Shown: positions 1 through 9,986 of the stretch, in pieces | Numbering within the stretch: the first letter of the stretch is position 1 | How the letters are laid out: each line of letters begins with the position of its first letter | From: Anaerospora hongkongensis | Lineage (GTDB): Bacteria; Bacillota; Negativicutes; Sporomusales; DSM-15969 | NCBI RefSeq assembly: GCF_004339805.1 | Contig: NZ_SLUI01000010.1 | Coordinates: 62,001 to 126,000, forward strand | Direction of reading: 5' to 3' | DNA length: 64,000 nucleotides | Program-made: the position numbers and the translations under genes | Notes under the pieces: model-generated | What the model saw: the letters and a program-made list of their open reading frames with translations, nothing else | Databases searched by the model: none | What the model was told of the DNA's origin: nothing

Positions 1-1880
1 AAAAGTGTTCTCCGCTTGACGAATTGTTTGCTCAAGGCCTAAGTGAGAGCCGCTATAAAAATATTTTACAGGCAGCGCGCTTTGCTACAAAAGTAGCCGG
101 TGTTACCTTCGAAGACCGTCAGAATATAATTAAGACCTTGCAGCCGGGTGATGAGCTGGTTCTTGTCAGAGAACCGCACAACAGCCATGACAGGCATGCA
201 ATCCGCCTTGACCGGCAAGATGGTCAAACAATCGGTTATTTGAATGCCGAACTAGCGGCTGAAATGGCTCCTGAACTTGACAGAGGACAGGGGTATCAAT
301 GTGCGGTTTCAGCAGTAACCGGCGGACAAGAGCGATTGTATGGTGTTAATGTTGTCGTTATCCGCCAGGAGGCCGCTTTGCCTGTTGAGCGTACGGCAGC
401 TTCTATTGACCGGCAGGCAGTACAGCGGGCTTTACTGGGTGACCGTTCGTACCACAGCAGCCAGCAGCAGGTTTTGTCCCGCTTAGCCAATCGGGAAAGT
501 ATTTTGGCAATTATGGGAACCGGCAGAGGAAAATCGGCAATTTTTCAGACGCATGCTGCACTTCTGGCCCTGCAAGAGCATAAAATGACAGTTATCGTTT
601 ATCCCCTCAGAGCGCTGGTCAATGACCAGTATCAAAATTTAATCCGTAAACTGGATGGATTGGGACTCGCTATTCGTAAAGGGAATGGTACCTTGTCGCC
701 GGATGAAAGGACCGAGCTGTTTCTGGCTTTGAACAAGCAGAATGTTGATATTTTGCTTACTACACCCGAGTTTCTGGAAGCAAACTTGAAGGTATTTGAA
801 AAGGTAAAAGAGCATATTGGCTTTTTAGTGATTGACGAAAGTCATCATATTTCTTTAAGCGGCAAACGTCAACGACCGGTTTATCAACGCCTTGGGCAGC
901 TAAAACAGTCACTGGGAAACCCGTTAGCTTTAGCGGCAACCGCTACTGCTGATGACGATACTTGTGAGGCCATAGTGAGCACATTGCAGCTTACTGATGT
1001 CATTATCGATAGAACAATCCGTGCTAATCTTCTGTTAGAAGATCAAAGGCGGACCGCGGATAAACTCAGCTATCTGCTTCCGTTTCTTGCTGGCAAAGAT
1101 AAAGCGTTGATCTATGTTAACAGTCGTAAGCAGGCCGTAACTATTGCCGAGAGGCTTAGAACTATGCTGCCGGAATGCAGTGACCAAATCGGCTTTTACC
1201 ACGCAGGGTTAAGCAATGAGTGGCGAATGAAAGTCGAGGAATGGTTTCGCATGGGGCAATTGCGAACAATTGTTACGACAAGTGCATTTGGTGAAGGAAT
1301 TGATTTTCCGGATATTCGCCACGTTGTTCTTTATCATCTGCCGTTTAACCAGACCGCTTTTAATCAGCAATGCGGCAGAGCTGGCCGGGATGGAGAGCGC
1401 AGTTTTGTTCATCTTATTTTTGGGCAGGATGACATTAGGCTTAATACAATGATACTGAATGATATTGCTCCCGATCGCAGCACAGTTGGCAAGGTGTATG
1501 TAGTTTTAAAGGAAAGCCTGCACAAAGGCACAGGAGCCTGTGATTTAACGAATAGCCAGATTAGCGAAAAGGTGAATGCACGGTTTGGCTTTTGTACCAA
1601 TGAAACTGCTGCTGCAACATCAATCCGGATTTTGGAGGAGCTGCATCTATTGTGGCGTGAAACCAGAGGCTCCAAAAGAACAATATACTTTAATCAGGCT
1701 CCGGGTCATAAACTGGATATAGAACAGTCCGTGACTTACTGCGAGGGCTTGCAAGAGAGGGAAACCTTTCAGAACTTTGCAGAAGATGTTATGAATTCGA
1801 CAGCAGCTGATTTGCTTTCCTGGATTAATCGACCTGTAATACCCGAAAAATATAAGGAGAGTGGCATTAATGGATTATAA
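1..1880 (+). CDS. HIRAN-domain RecQ-type DNA helicase, partial at the left edge (possible C-terminal part of a RecJ-helicase fusion)
   Basis: The reading frame is open to the window edge (it enters at base 3), so the N-terminus is missing; the TTG at 24 is only the first possible start codon and has no ribosome site. Counting from that TTG, a HIRAN domain covers about residues 20-115 (ends of damaged or stalled DNA are its known ligands). A superfamily 2 helicase core follows: Walker A in MGTGRGKS near residue 163, a DESH box near 271, and motif [12 protein letters not shown] near 450, as in RecQ enzymes. It overlaps apt by 11 bases. In Bacillus the gene before apt-relA is recJ, so this may be the helicase half of a RecJ fusion. 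That is inference; the helicase call itself is secure. Confidence 0.8.
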   Translation, partial: KCSPLDELFAQGLSESRYKNILQAARFATKVAGVTFEDRQNIIKTLQPGDELVLVREPHNSHDRHAIRLDRQDGQTIGYLNAELAAEMAPELDRGQGYQCAVSAVTGGQERLYGVNVVVIRQEAALPVERTAASIDRQAVQRALLGDRSYHSSQQQVLSRLANRESILAIMGTGRGKSAIFQTHAALLALQEHKMTVIVYPLRALVNDQYQNLIRKLDGLGLAIRKGNGTLSPDERTELFLALNKQNVDILLTTPEFLEANLKVFEKVKEHIGFLVIDESHHISLSGKRQRPVYQRLGQLKQSLGNPLALAATATADDDTCEAIVSTLQLTDVIIDRTIRANLLLEDQRRTADKLSYLLPFLAGKDKALIYVNSRKQAVTIAERLRTMLPECSDQIGFYHAGLSNEWRMKVEEWFRMGQLRTIVTTSAFGEGIDFPDIRHVVLYHLPFNQTAFNQQCGRAGRDGERSFVHLIFGQDDIRLNTMILNDIAPDRSTVGKVYVVLKESLHKGTGACDLTNSQISEKVNARFGFCTNETAAATSIRILEELHLLWRETRGSKRTIYFNQAPGHKLDIEQSVTYCEGLQERETFQNFAEDVMNSTAADLLSWINRPVIPEKYKESGINGL

Positions 1881-2382
1881 AAGCAAGATTCGGGTTATTC
1901 CCGATTTTCCGACACCTGGTATTCGATTTAAGGATATCACCACCTTACTGCAGGATAAAGAGGCATTTCGGCTGGCCATTGATGATATCGCTGCGGCATT
2001 TGCCAATGAGAAGATTGATGTTGTCGTCGGGCCTGAGGCCCGGGGGTTTGCCGTAGGTGCTCCTGTAGCTTATAAGCTGAATGCCGGTTTTGTTCCGATT
2101 CGCAAGCCTGGCAAATTGCCCGGAGAAGTGCTGCATTATGAGTACAGTCTGGAATACGGGAAAGATGCACTCGAAGTTCATCGTGATGCGATTACGCCTG
2201 GGCAAAAAGTCCTGATTGTGGATGATTTACTGGCTACCGGCGGTACAGCTCAGGCCACGGCTAAGATGGTAGAGCAATTGGGCGGCGAAGTCGTTGGTCT
2301 TGGCGTATTGATTGAATTGACATATCTAAAGGGCCGTGAAATGTTCCCTGATTGCCGGATTGTATCACTTGCCCAATATTAA
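1870..2382 (+). CDS. apt: Adenine phosphoribosyltransferase
   Basis: Converts adenine and PRPP to AMP in purine salvage, in the cytoplasm. The PRPP-binding loop is [14 protein letters not shown] near residue 118, and the N-terminal [13 protein letters not shown] block is typical of Apt. The start is taken at ATG 1870 because AAGGAGA ends at 1860, nine bases upstream; an in-frame GTG at 1861 would leave no spacing. This gives 170 aa, the usual family length. It lies between the helicase and relA, as in the Bacillus recJ-apt-relA order, which fits a link between purine supply and (p)ppGpp metabolism. Confidence 0.97.
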   Translation: MDYKSKIRVIPDFPTPGIRFKDITTLLQDKEAFRLAIDDIAAAFANEKIDVVVGPEARGFAVGAPVAYKLNAGFVPIRKPGKLPGEVLHYEYSLEYGKDALEVHRDAITPGQKVLIVDDLLATGGTAQATAKMVEQLGGEVVGLGVLIELTYLKGREMFPDCRIVSLAQY

Positions 2383-2405
2383 TGCTTGAATGTTGAGGTG
2401 CGCGA

Positions 2406-4619
2406 ATGGGCAGTGAAAATACAGCAATGACAATCGATGAAATCTACAAACAAATTCTAGGCTATCAGCCGGATGCTCCAATAGCATTAGTTGAAAAAGC
2501 TTATAATTTAGCGGTTGATGCTCACAAGGGACAGTTTCGCGCTTCAGGTGAGGAGTACATTTGTCATCCCTTGGGTGTTGCTAAAATTCTTGCCGACTTA
2601 CAAATAGACGCTTTGACGATCAGTGCGTCATTGCTGCATGATGTAGTGGAAGATACGGCAGTTTCGCTTGATGACTTAGAAAAGCAATTTAGCAAGGAAG
2701 TCGCTCTGCTGGTTGACGGAGTTACGAAATTAAGCCGTTTTGAATATAAGTCCAAAGAAGAACAGCAGTTGGAAAACTATCGGAAAATGTTTCTGGCTAT
2801 GGCAAAAGATATCCGTGTAGTTTTGATTAAACTGGCTGACCGGCTTCATAATATGCGTACGTTAAAGCATATGAGTCCTGAAAAGCAAAAACGCATTGCT
2901 CAGGAAACTATGGAAATCTTTGCCCCGCTTGCCCACCGGTTAGGGATTTTTAACATGAAGTGGGAACTTGAGGATTTATCGTTTCGTTATTTGGAACCAG
3001 AGCATTATTATGATCTCGTTGATCAGATGAAACAAAAACGGCAGGCACGGGAAGAAATAATCAATGATGCCGTAGATGTTTTATCGGAAAAGCTGCAAGA
3101 GCTCGGCATTAAGGCCGATATTCAAGGGCGACCCAAGCATTTTTACAGTATCTACAAAAAAATGAAGAAGAGCAATAAAGATTTGAGCGAAATTTATGAT
3201 CTTTATGCTATTCGGGTTGTAGTTGACAGCGTGAAGGATTGCTATGGCGCCCTGGGAATTGTCCATACCTTGTGGAAGCCGCTTCCGTATCGCTTTAAAG
3301 ATTATATCGCGATGCCAAAATCAAATATGTACCAATCGCTGCATACGACTGTGATTGGCACTCGTGGACAGCCTGTGGAGATACAGATCCGCACCTGGGA
3401 AATGCATCGCATTTCTGAATATGGCATAGCGGCTCATTGGCGGTATAAGGAAGGCGCTAAAGGTGCCGATAAAGATTTCGATCAAAAACTTTCCTGGCTG
3501 AGGCACCTGATTGAATGGCAGCAAGAGATGCGAGATCCACGGGAGTTTATGGATGCCCTCAAACTGGATGTGTTTACGGATGAGGTTTTTGTTTTTACTC
3601 CTAAAGGCGATGTAATTGATTTACCAGCCGGTTCTGTGCCGATCGATTTTGCTTATCGAATTCATACGGATGTGGGACACCGATGCGTGGGAGCGCGTGT
3701 AAACGGTAAAATCATCCCGTTGGAATACCGTTTGAATAATGGAGATATTGTTGAAATTATTACCAGTAAGCAGAGCAGCGGCCCCAGCAGAGACTGGCTG
3801 AATATTGTCGGTTCTTCCGAGACTCGCAGTAAAATCCGGCAATGGTTTAAAAAAGAAAACCGGGAAGAAAACATTGCGAAAGGCCGCGAGGCGATTGAAC
3901 GGGAAAGTAAAAAACTCGGCTATGAATGGAAAGAACTGGCCAAAGGTGATCGGTTGGATGAGATTGCCAAAAAAATGAATATTTCCGGTGGTGAAGATGA
4001 TTTATTAGCGGCCTTAGGCTTTGGGGGTGTAACACTGCATGGTGTTATGGCAAAGCTCATTGAAGCTCATAAAAAAGAATTAAAAAGCACTACTCCGCCT
4101 GATTTATCACAGTTGTTAGCTGATTTAAAGCCGAAAAGCGTTAATCGAAAAGCCGGGCACGGAATACTAGTTAAGGGAGAAGCTGGTTTACTGGTACGGC
4201 TTGCGCGGTGCTGCAATCCTGTTCCCGGGGATGTGATTACCGGCTATATAACCAGAGGCAGAGGCGTATCAGTCCATCGGGCTGACTGCTCTAATATCCC
4301 GACAGATCCGACTGAATATGAAAGAATGATTGAAGTGGATTGGGATATTGCTCCCAACGATGTGTACAAGGTTACAGTTGAGGTAACCGGTTCTGACCGT
4401 CCGGGCTTATTATCTGATATAATGATGGTGGCATCGGAAAGCAAGACCAATATTAATTCTGTTAATGCTAAAGTGAATAAAAATAAGATTGCAACGATAA
4501 CAATCAGTATTGACATTAAGAATCTTACGCAGCTAGAGTATATTATGACTAAGATGCGGCGTGTGAAAGATATCTTTAACGTCCATCGGCTGACACAAGG
4601 GACAGGGGGATTTTCATGA
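2406..4619 (+). CDS. relA: Bifunctional (p)ppGpp synthetase/hydrolase (RSH family)
   Basis: Makes and degrades the stringent-response alarmone (p)ppGpp. Domains in order: an HD hydrolase domain with HDVVEDT near residue 78; a nucleotidyltransferase domain (about 235-345) with [10 protein letters not shown] and the conserved [17 protein letters not shown] block; a TGS domain starting near residue 392 ([11 protein letters not shown]); and a C-terminal ACT domain (about 660-735). The intact HD and synthetase motifs suggest both activities, as in Bacillus Rel. At 737 aa it has the normal full length. A GAGGTG sits five bases before ATG 2406. The stop overlaps the dtd start (ATGA). Confidence 0.97.
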   Translation: MGSENTAMTIDEIYKQILGYQPDAPIALVEKAYNLAVDAHKGQFRASGEEYICHPLGVAKILADLQIDALTISASLLHDVVEDTAVSLDDLEKQFSKEVALLVDGVTKLSRFEYKSKEEQQLENYRKMFLAMAKDIRVVLIKLADRLHNMRTLKHMSPEKQKRIAQETMEIFAPLAHRLGIFNMKWELEDLSFRYLEPEHYYDLVDQMKQKRQAREEIINDAVDVLSEKLQELGIKADIQGRPKHFYSIYKKMKKSNKDLSEIYDLYAIRVVVDSVKDCYGALGIVHTLWKPLPYRFKDYIAMPKSNMYQSLHTTVIGTRGQPVEIQIRTWEMHRISEYGIAAHWRYKEGAKGADKDFDQKLSWLRHLIEWQQEMRDPREFMDALKLDVFTDEVFVFTPKGDVIDLPAGSVPIDFAYRIHTDVGHRCVGARVNGKIIPLEYRLNNGDIVEIITSKQSSGPSRDWLNIVGSSETRSKIRQWFKKENREENIAKGREAIERESKKLGYEWKELAKGDRLDEIAKKMNISGGEDDLLAALGFGGVTLHGVMAKLIEAHKKELKSTTPPDLSQLLADLKPKSVNRKAGHGILVKGEAGLLVRLARCCNPVPGDVITGYITRGRGVSVHRADCSNIPTDPTEYERMIEVDWDIAPNDVYKVTVEVTGSDRPGLLSDIMMVASESKTNINSVNAKVNKNKIATITISIDIKNLTQLEYIMTKMRRVKDIFNVHRLTQGTGGFS

Positions 4620-5065
4620 GAGCTGTTGTTCAGCGAACCAATTGCTCTAGCGTCACTGTCGACGGCACGATAATTGCAGCTGCCGGTCCCGGACTGACGG
4701 TTCTGCTGGGGGTCACTGGTACCGATTCAGAGGAAGATGCCTGCTATTTGGCGGAAAAAATTGTAAACTTAAGAATTTTTCCGGATAACTCGGGAAAAAT
4801 GAATTTGTCCCTTAAAGACAGCGAGGGAGAATTACTGGTTGTTTCTCAATTTACTTTGTATGGTGATTGCCGGAAAGGGCGGCGGCCAAGTTTTGACAGT
4901 GCCGCCAAACCGGAGCAAGCAAAGACATTATATGAAGTTTTTATTCGCGCGTGCCGTGAGGCTGGTGTGACTGTCAGCAATGGCCAATTTCAAACGACAA
5001 TGATCGTTGCGCTGGAAAATGACGGCCCTGTAACGATGCTTTTAGATAGCAAACGATTATTCTAG
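4616..5065 (+). CDS. dtd: D-aminoacyl-tRNA deacylase
   Basis: Removes D-amino acids wrongly attached to tRNA. The two family signatures are present: the [17 protein letters not shown] block near residue 78 and the NDGPVT block near residue 135, which together form the cross-subunit active site. The length of 149 aa is typical, and the protein begins MRAVVQR as family members do. The ATG overlaps the relA stop by four bases, so translation is probably coupled. The relA-dtd neighbourhood is the same as in Bacillus (relA-yrvI). Confidence 0.97.
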   Translation: MRAVVQRTNCSSVTVDGTIIAAAGPGLTVLLGVTGTDSEEDACYLAEKIVNLRIFPDNSGKMNLSLKDSEGELLVVSQFTLYGDCRKGRRPSFDSAAKPEQAKTLYEVFIRACREAGVTVSNGQFQTTMIVALENDGPVTMLLDSKRLF

Positions 5066-5077
5066 GGAGTGGAATTT

Positions 5078-5698
5078 GTGAAAATTATTCGTATGGAAGT
5101 AGGAAGCTTAGGCACAAATTGCTATATTGCCTATTGTGAGGATACGAAAGAAGCAGCTATCATTGATCCTGGCGGGGATGCTGAGGAAATTATTGCTGTT
5201 ATTGGCCGGGAAGCTCTCGAGCCTGTATGCATTATCAATACTCATGGACATGCGGATCATATTTTAGCCAATAATAAAGTGAAAGAAGCGACTGGCGTGC
5301 CCGTATATATCCATGGCGATGATGCGGATATGCTGGTGAATGCTCAAAAGAACCTCTCCAGCTTTATCGGCAAGGGGCAAACTTGTCTGCCCGCTGATAA
5401 AATACTGGCAGATGGCGATACGATTGCAATTGGTAAGTTTAATCTGGAGGTTATTCATACTCCAGGCCATTCACCGGGTGGTATTTGTTTAAAAAGTGAA
5501 CTTGTTCTATTTAGTGGAGACACTTTGTTTGCCGAGTCGATAGGCAGAACTGATTTCCCCGGCGGATCGTACCGGCAGTTAATCTCGAATATCAAAGAAC
5601 GGCTGATGCTGCTTCCGGATGAAACGAAGGTGTATCCCGGTCATGGTCCTGACACAACGATTGGCTGGGAAAGAAAAATGAATCCCTTCATTCAGTAA
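5078..5698 (+). CDS. MBL-fold metallo-hydrolase (glyoxalase II-like)
   Basis: A small metallo-beta-lactamase-fold hydrolase of the YqgX/glyoxalase II-like group. The metal motif THGHADH lies near residue 54, followed by the HTPGHSPG histidine block, FSGDTLF and the C-terminal PGHGPDT. An in-frame GTG at 5069 overlaps the ribosome site AGGGAG, so the GTG at 5078, about eight bases after that site, is preferred; the protein then begins MKIIRMEVGSLGTNCYI, the usual family start. The substrate cannot be told from sequence; members include glyoxalase II and persulfide-type hydrolases. It sits between dtd and an AI-2E permease gene. Confidence 0.88.
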   Translation: MKIIRMEVGSLGTNCYIAYCEDTKEAAIIDPGGDAEEIIAVIGREALEPVCIINTHGHADHILANNKVKEATGVPVYIHGDDADMLVNAQKNLSSFIGKGQTCLPADKILADGDTIAIGKFNLEVIHTPGHSPGGICLKSELVLFSGDTLFAESIGRTDFPGGSYRQLISNIKERLMLLPDETKVYPGHGPDTTIGWERKMNPFIQ

Positions 5699-5721
5699 TT
5701 TGTGAAAGGGAGTAGACGCTT

Positions 5722-6765
5722 GTGCTGAAAACAGCCTCATTTTGGCTGCGAACTATTATTATTGTAATGATAGTTTGGCTGCTTAGTAAGGTTACCTCCA
5801 TTTATCTGCCGGTCATTTTAGCGCTCATTCTGTCCTTTTTATTAAATTCTGTTGTTGATTTGCTAGTTAGACTCCCTGCTCGTTGGGGCAGAAGGCAGAT
5901 GCCCCGGTCGATTGCAGTGCTTTTATCGTTTGTTGTTGCCGTTTTTGCAATTGTTATTGTTGCCTTGTTCATTGTGTTTCCTTTTATTCAGGAATTTGAT
6001 AAGTTTGTGATTGATTTGCCGGGCCTGGTAAGAAGAATTCAATTCCTGATTGTGGTAATTGAGCAGCAGGCGACCGCAATGGAACTGCCGGATAATGTGA
6101 GAGACTTACTAAATCAAGGCGTAGCCAATATGGCGTCTTTCTCTGTTGAAATGGCAAAGCGAATTTTGAATGCCGTTTTCGGATTTGCCTCACAAGCTGT
6201 TGAACTGGTGGTTGTGCCTGTCCTGATTTATTACTTATTGAAGGATTGGCGCTCCTTACAATTGGGTTTTATTAATGCTTTTTCTCCACAGTACCGGCAG
6301 CAGCTGCAAAATGTAACAAGTGAAATGGGCAATGTTATCAGCGGGTACATCCGCGGCCAAATTGTCATCAGTATTATAATGGGGGTTTTGGTTTTTAGCG
6401 GCATGTACTTATTGGGCGTGGATTACCCTTTAGTGCTGGGGCTGCTGGCAACCCTGACAGAAACAATCCCCATTATTGGACCGGTTATTGGCGCTATACC
6501 GGCAATTTTGTTAGCTTATATCATATCGCCGGCACTTGCCGTCAAAGTTATCGTTTTTTATATACTCATTCAACAGATAGAGAACCACCTGATCGTGCCT
6601 AATATAATGGGGCACACAATTGATCTGCATCCAATAGTTGTAGTGATCAGCTTATTGATCGGCGGGCATATCTATGGCGTGGCCGGGATGATGCTGGCAG
6701 TACCAGTGACGGCATTGTTACGAGTGGTTATTCGACATCTTTGGTATTATGGAGAAAGCAGGTGA
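5722..6765 (+). CDS. AI-2E family transporter (first of two)
   Basis: An integral membrane protein of the AI-2E/PerM family (PF01594), 347 aa. It has a hydrophobic N-terminal pair, a long soluble section (about residues 90-150), and a C-terminal block of several membrane segments carrying the family features ETIPIIGPVIGAIPA and the IQQIENHLIVPNIMG stretch. Family members have been linked to AI-2 export, sodium/proton antiport and other roles, so the substrate is open. GTG start at 5722 with AAAGGGAG about nine bases upstream. A second member lies at 18885. Confidence 0.9.
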   Translation: MLKTASFWLRTIIIVMIVWLLSKVTSIYLPVILALILSFLLNSVVDLLVRLPARWGRRQMPRSIAVLLSFVVAVFAIVIVALFIVFPFIQEFDKFVIDLPGLVRRIQFLIVVIEQQATAMELPDNVRDLLNQGVANMASFSVEMAKRILNAVFGFASQAVELVVVPVLIYYLLKDWRSLQLGFINAFSPQYRQQLQNVTSEMGNVISGYIRGQIVISIIMGVLVFSGMYLLGVDYPLVLGLLATLTETIPIIGPVIGAIPAILLAYIISPALAVKVIVFYILIQQIENHLIVPNIMGHTIDLHPIVVVISLLIGGHIYGVAGMMLAVPVTALLRVVIRHLWYYGESR

Positions 6766-6774
6766 GGTGATTTT

Positions 6775-7227
6775 ATGTCCATCAATATGAATGATTTAAA
6801 AGAAAAATTTCATGAGAAACAGTATAAGCTGACACCACAGCGGCAGATTATTTTACAAACCTTTATTGATCATGAAGAAAAACATCTTAGTGCGGAAGAT
6901 GTTTACCACATTGTCAGGCAGAAAGCTCCTGAGATTGGTTTAGCAACTGTATACCGGACACTGGAACTGTTAAGTGAATTAGATGTATTACAAAAAATGG
7001 ATTTTGGTGACGGACGCAGCCGCTATGAAATTAATGAATCGAATACACTTCATCATCATCATCATTTAATTTGTCTTGATTGTGGTACGGTTAAAGAATT
7101 TGAAGATGATTTGATGGAGACTCTGGAAACGGTGATTGCCCGCAAAAGCAAATTTCAAATCGTCGATCATCAAGTAAAATTCTACGGTTATTGCCAGGAT
7201 TGCCAGAAAAAACGCGAACATGAATAA
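6775..7227 (+). CDS. fur: Fur-family metal-responsive repressor
   Basis: A 150-aa Fur/PerR/Zur-type DNA-binding regulator. The winged-helix recognition part reads GLATVYRTLELL near residues 59-70. The metal-binding hinge is HHHHH followed by CLDCG, and a second cysteine pair (CQDCQ) near the C-terminus completes a structural zinc site. FEDDLMETLE after the first pair resembles Fur more than PerR, but the metal cannot be proved from sequence. GAGGTGA precedes ATG 6775 by about five bases. It overlaps hemZ by eight bases, linking an iron-type regulator to a haem-related enzyme. The five-His run is part of the family hinge, not a tag. Confidence 0.9.
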   Translation: MSINMNDLKEKFHEKQYKLTPQRQIILQTFIDHEEKHLSAEDVYHIVRQKAPEIGLATVYRTLELLSELDVLQKMDFGDGRSRYEINESNTLHHHHHLICLDCGTVKEFEDDLMETLETVIARKSKFQIVDHQVKFYGYCQDCQKKREHE

Positions 7228-8725
7228 TGAGTATCAATTTACGGGAGATCAGCAATACTCCCGTGATGTTCAGGACGTCATGGCCTTATTTATGGTTGGC
7301 CCGGCAACTGAAACAGGCAGAATTGGCCGGTTTTCTGTAACTGTTGAATGCTCAGCCTATCAAGTTGTTACTCAAATTGAGTTTCAAAATGAATATGGTA
7401 AAACCCTGACAAAAACAGAACACAGCAATATCCAAGCTGCCGGAAACGGTACACAGCCAACCGTCAAGCAATCTATTCGTCTTAGCCTGCTCAAAATAAT
7501 GAAGGAATTTACTTCGTATGATCCCGGTCCGTGGGGCATACTGCGCGGTGTTCGGCCAACCAAACTTGCTCATCGGATGCTGGATCAGGAGCAGCCAGTA
7601 GAGAGGATCATACATACTTTTGGCCACCATTATGGGGTTCGTGCTGACAAAGCACAGTTGGTGACCAATATTGCTGTTCGACAGAGACCTCTTTTAGCGC
7701 AGCTGGCAGGAACAGGCAGGAACATCGGTGTTTATATTGGTATACCGTTCTGCCCCACCCGCTGCTTATATTGCTCATTTCCGGGATTTACGCTGCCAGC
7801 CAAACAATCACAAGTAGATGCTTTTTTACAAGCCCTGGATACTGATATGACTAATGCGGCGGCAAGCATTCAAAAGCATGGGCTTACGGTTATGTCCGTA
7901 TATGTAGGCGGCGGGACGCCAACCAGTTTTTCCGAAGCAGATTTTGCTCAGCTGCTGACAAGCATAAAGCAAACCTTTATTAATGAACATACAAAGGAAT
8001 TTACCGTAGAGGCAGGCAGGCCTGATTCCATTTCGGCAGGGAAAATTGCCGCAATGCGAAGCGCTGGTGTCAATCGCGTCAGCGTAAATCCGCAGACTAT
8101 GCAACAAAAAACACTGGATAGGATTGGCAGAAATCATACTGTTGATGATATCGTTACTGTTTTTCACCAATTTCGCCAGGCAAATATCGGAATTATTAAT
8201 ATGGATGTTATTGCTGGCTTGCCAGGTGAGACAGAACAAGATATGATAGATACTATGGAAAAAATTGCATCACTGGAGCCTGATAACCTAACCATACATA
8301 CGCTGGCTCTCAAAAAGGGATCTCGTCTGAAAACCAGCTTAAGTGAGCACAGCTTACCTAATGAGACAGTTACCGGCAGGATGGTTGAGATTGCCGCAGC
8401 ATATGCCCGGCAGCTGGGTATGCAGCCGTATTATTTATACAGGCAAAAATACATGACCGGCAACCTGGAAAATGTCGGTTATTCATTTCCAGGTAAAGAA
8501 TGCCTTTATAATATGCAGATTATGGAGGAACGCCAAACTGTAATCGGCGTCGGTCCCGCAGCCGGAACAAAGGCTGTTAACTGCCGTACCTTTGACTTAA
8601 GAAAATGTTATAATGCCAAAGATGTAACGGCGTATATGAACAATCTGCCTATTTATCTTGGAGACAGGCAGTTGTTGCTAGATAATCTTTTTGCAGCTGG
8701 TAAGGAGGAGATAAGTACATGTTAA
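7220..8725 (+). CDS. hemZ: HemZ-type radical SAM protein (oxygen-independent coproporphyrinogen oxidase-like)
   Basis: A 501-aa HemN/HemZ-family radical SAM enzyme, annotated in relatives as coproporphyrinogen dehydrogenase HemZ. The FeS/SAM motif CPTRCLYC (C-x3-C-x2-C) is near residue 177, followed by YVGGGTPTSF, which helps bind SAM. The roughly 170-residue N-terminal extension before the radical SAM core is characteristic of HemZ rather than HemN. Actual coproporphyrinogen oxidase activity of HemZ is not proven for every member. It overlaps fur upstream and hisS downstream (ATGTTAA shared), so it is translated as part of this operon. Confidence 0.9.
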   Translation: MNNEYQFTGDQQYSRDVQDVMALFMVGPATETGRIGRFSVTVECSAYQVVTQIEFQNEYGKTLTKTEHSNIQAAGNGTQPTVKQSIRLSLLKIMKEFTSYDPGPWGILRGVRPTKLAHRMLDQEQPVERIIHTFGHHYGVRADKAQLVTNIAVRQRPLLAQLAGTGRNIGVYIGIPFCPTRCLYCSFPGFTLPAKQSQVDAFLQALDTDMTNAAASIQKHGLTVMSVYVGGGTPTSFSEADFAQLLTSIKQTFINEHTKEFTVEAGRPDSISAGKIAAMRSAGVNRVSVNPQTMQQKTLDRIGRNHTVDDIVTVFHQFRQANIGIINMDVIAGLPGETEQDMIDTMEKIASLEPDNLTIHTLALKKGSRLKTSLSEHSLPNETVTGRMVEIAAAYARQLGMQPYYLYRQKYMTGNLENVGYSFPGKECLYNMQIMEERQTVIGVGPAAGTKAVNCRTFDLRKCYNAKDVTAYMNNLPIYLGDRQLLLDNLFAAGKEEISTC

Positions 8726-9984
8726 CGACAGCGCCGCGAGGGACCAAAGACATATTGCCCGATACAAGCGGCCATTGGCAATATATCGAAGAAACCGCTT
8801 ATACTGTATGCCGCACTTATGGTTACAGCGAAATCAGGACGCCTGTGTTTGAACATACCGAGTTGTTCCTGCGCGGTATTGGGGAAACTACCGATATCGT
8901 CGATAAGGAGATGTATACATTTACGGATCGAGGCGAGCGCAGCATAACGTTACGTCCTGAAAACACAGCAGCTGTTGTACGCGCCTTTCTGGAGCACAAA
9001 CTTTATGCAGGACCGCAGCCGACAAAGCTGTTTTACATGGGGCCAATGTTCCGCTATGACCGTCCCCAGGCTGGACGGTACCGCCAGTTTCATCAATTTG
9101 GCGTTGAAGCAATCGGCTCAAAGGGAGCGGCAATTGATGCCGAGATTATCGTATTAGCTGTTCAATTCTTACGGAAGCTTGGGCTTAATGAGCTAAAGCT
9201 GAATATTAACTCAGTCGGCTGCCCTCAATGCCGGCCGGTATACAGAACCCGGCTGCAAGAATTTCTTAAAGAAAAAGTTACTGCTATGTGCGGTGACTGT
9301 CAGTCGCGCTTTGATCGAAACCCAATGAGAATTCTCGATTGCAAAAAAGAGGCCTGTACAGCTCTTTCACAAGGAGCTCCGCAAATGGTAGACTGCTTAT
9401 GCGATGAGTGTCAGGCGCATTTTTCTCAATTAAAAGACCTGCTGACTGCAGCGGATGTGGAATTTGTCTTAAATCCCCGGCTTGTTCGAGGCTTAGACTA
9501 CTACACCAAGACTGCATTTGAAATACAATATTCCCCGCTTGGGGCGCAAAGCGCTGTATGCGGTGGAGGCAGGTATGACGGTCTGATCGAAGAATGCGGC
9601 GGACAGCCTACGCCAGGAATCGGTTTTGCTATTGGTTTGGAGCGCGTTCTGCTCGCACTGGAAAAGCAGAACCTGCTGCCGCAGGCAAAAAACGATATTG
9701 ACTTATATATTGCCCCCTTAGGAGAGAATGCGCAAGCTCCCGCCTTTCGGCTGTTGTGTCAGCTAAGGCAGGAGGGAATAGCCTGCGATATGGACTTCCT
9801 GAACCGGAGCCTCAAGGCTCAAATGAAGTATGCGAATAAATATCCTGCTAAATTTGTCGCCATTATTGGCGAGGAAGAAGTGCAGCAGAATAAAGTGATG
9901 CTTAAAAATATGGAAACCGGTGAGCAGCAGTTGATTGATATGGATACCATTCAGCAGCAGTTCAAGGCAGAGAGGAAGGGCTAG
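8719..9984 (+). CDS. hisS: Histidyl-tRNA synthetase
   Basis: Class II synthetase that charges tRNA-His, 421 aa. It begins with the diagnostic APRGTKDILP. Motif 2 is the FRYDRPQAGRYRQFHQFG region near residue 112, the histidine-specific HisA motif RGLDYYTKTAFE is near residue 257, and motif 3 (GIGFAIGLERVLLAL) is near residue 301; a C-terminal anticodon-binding domain follows. TAAGGAGGAG lies just before ATG 8719, an unusually strong ribosome site inside the end of hemZ. There is no T-box leader, consistent with transcription from upstream genes. Two bases separate it from aspS. Confidence 0.98.
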   Translation: MLTTAPRGTKDILPDTSGHWQYIEETAYTVCRTYGYSEIRTPVFEHTELFLRGIGETTDIVDKEMYTFTDRGERSITLRPENTAAVVRAFLEHKLYAGPQPTKLFYMGPMFRYDRPQAGRYRQFHQFGVEAIGSKGAAIDAEIIVLAVQFLRKLGLNELKLNINSVGCPQCRPVYRTRLQEFLKEKVTAMCGDCQSRFDRNPMRILDCKKEACTALSQGAPQMVDCLCDECQAHFSQLKDLLTAADVEFVLNPRLVRGLDYYTKTAFEIQYSPLGAQSAVCGGGRYDGLIEECGGQPTPGIGFAIGLERVLLALEKQNLLPQAKNDIDLYIAPLGENAQAPAFRLLCQLRQEGIACDMDFLNRSLKAQMKYANKYPAKFVAIIGEEEVQQNKVMLKNMETGEQQLIDMDTIQQQFKAERKG

Positions 9985-9986
9985 TT

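Noticed and set aside
7051..7066. His codon run in fur (and a similar run at the end of iscS) as engineered tags
   Set aside because: In fur the His run is part of the family's metal hinge; the iscS tail contains Cys as well and sits in natural operon context.
7826..8239. A 137-codon frame on the minus strand inside hemZ
   Set aside because: It is the shadow of a well-supported radical SAM gene, with no ribosome site or protein motif of its own.
8600..8718. A T-box leader before hisS, or before alaS (19911-20006)
   Set aside because: hisS overlaps hemZ and alaS has only about 35 bases of leader; neither has room for a T-box.
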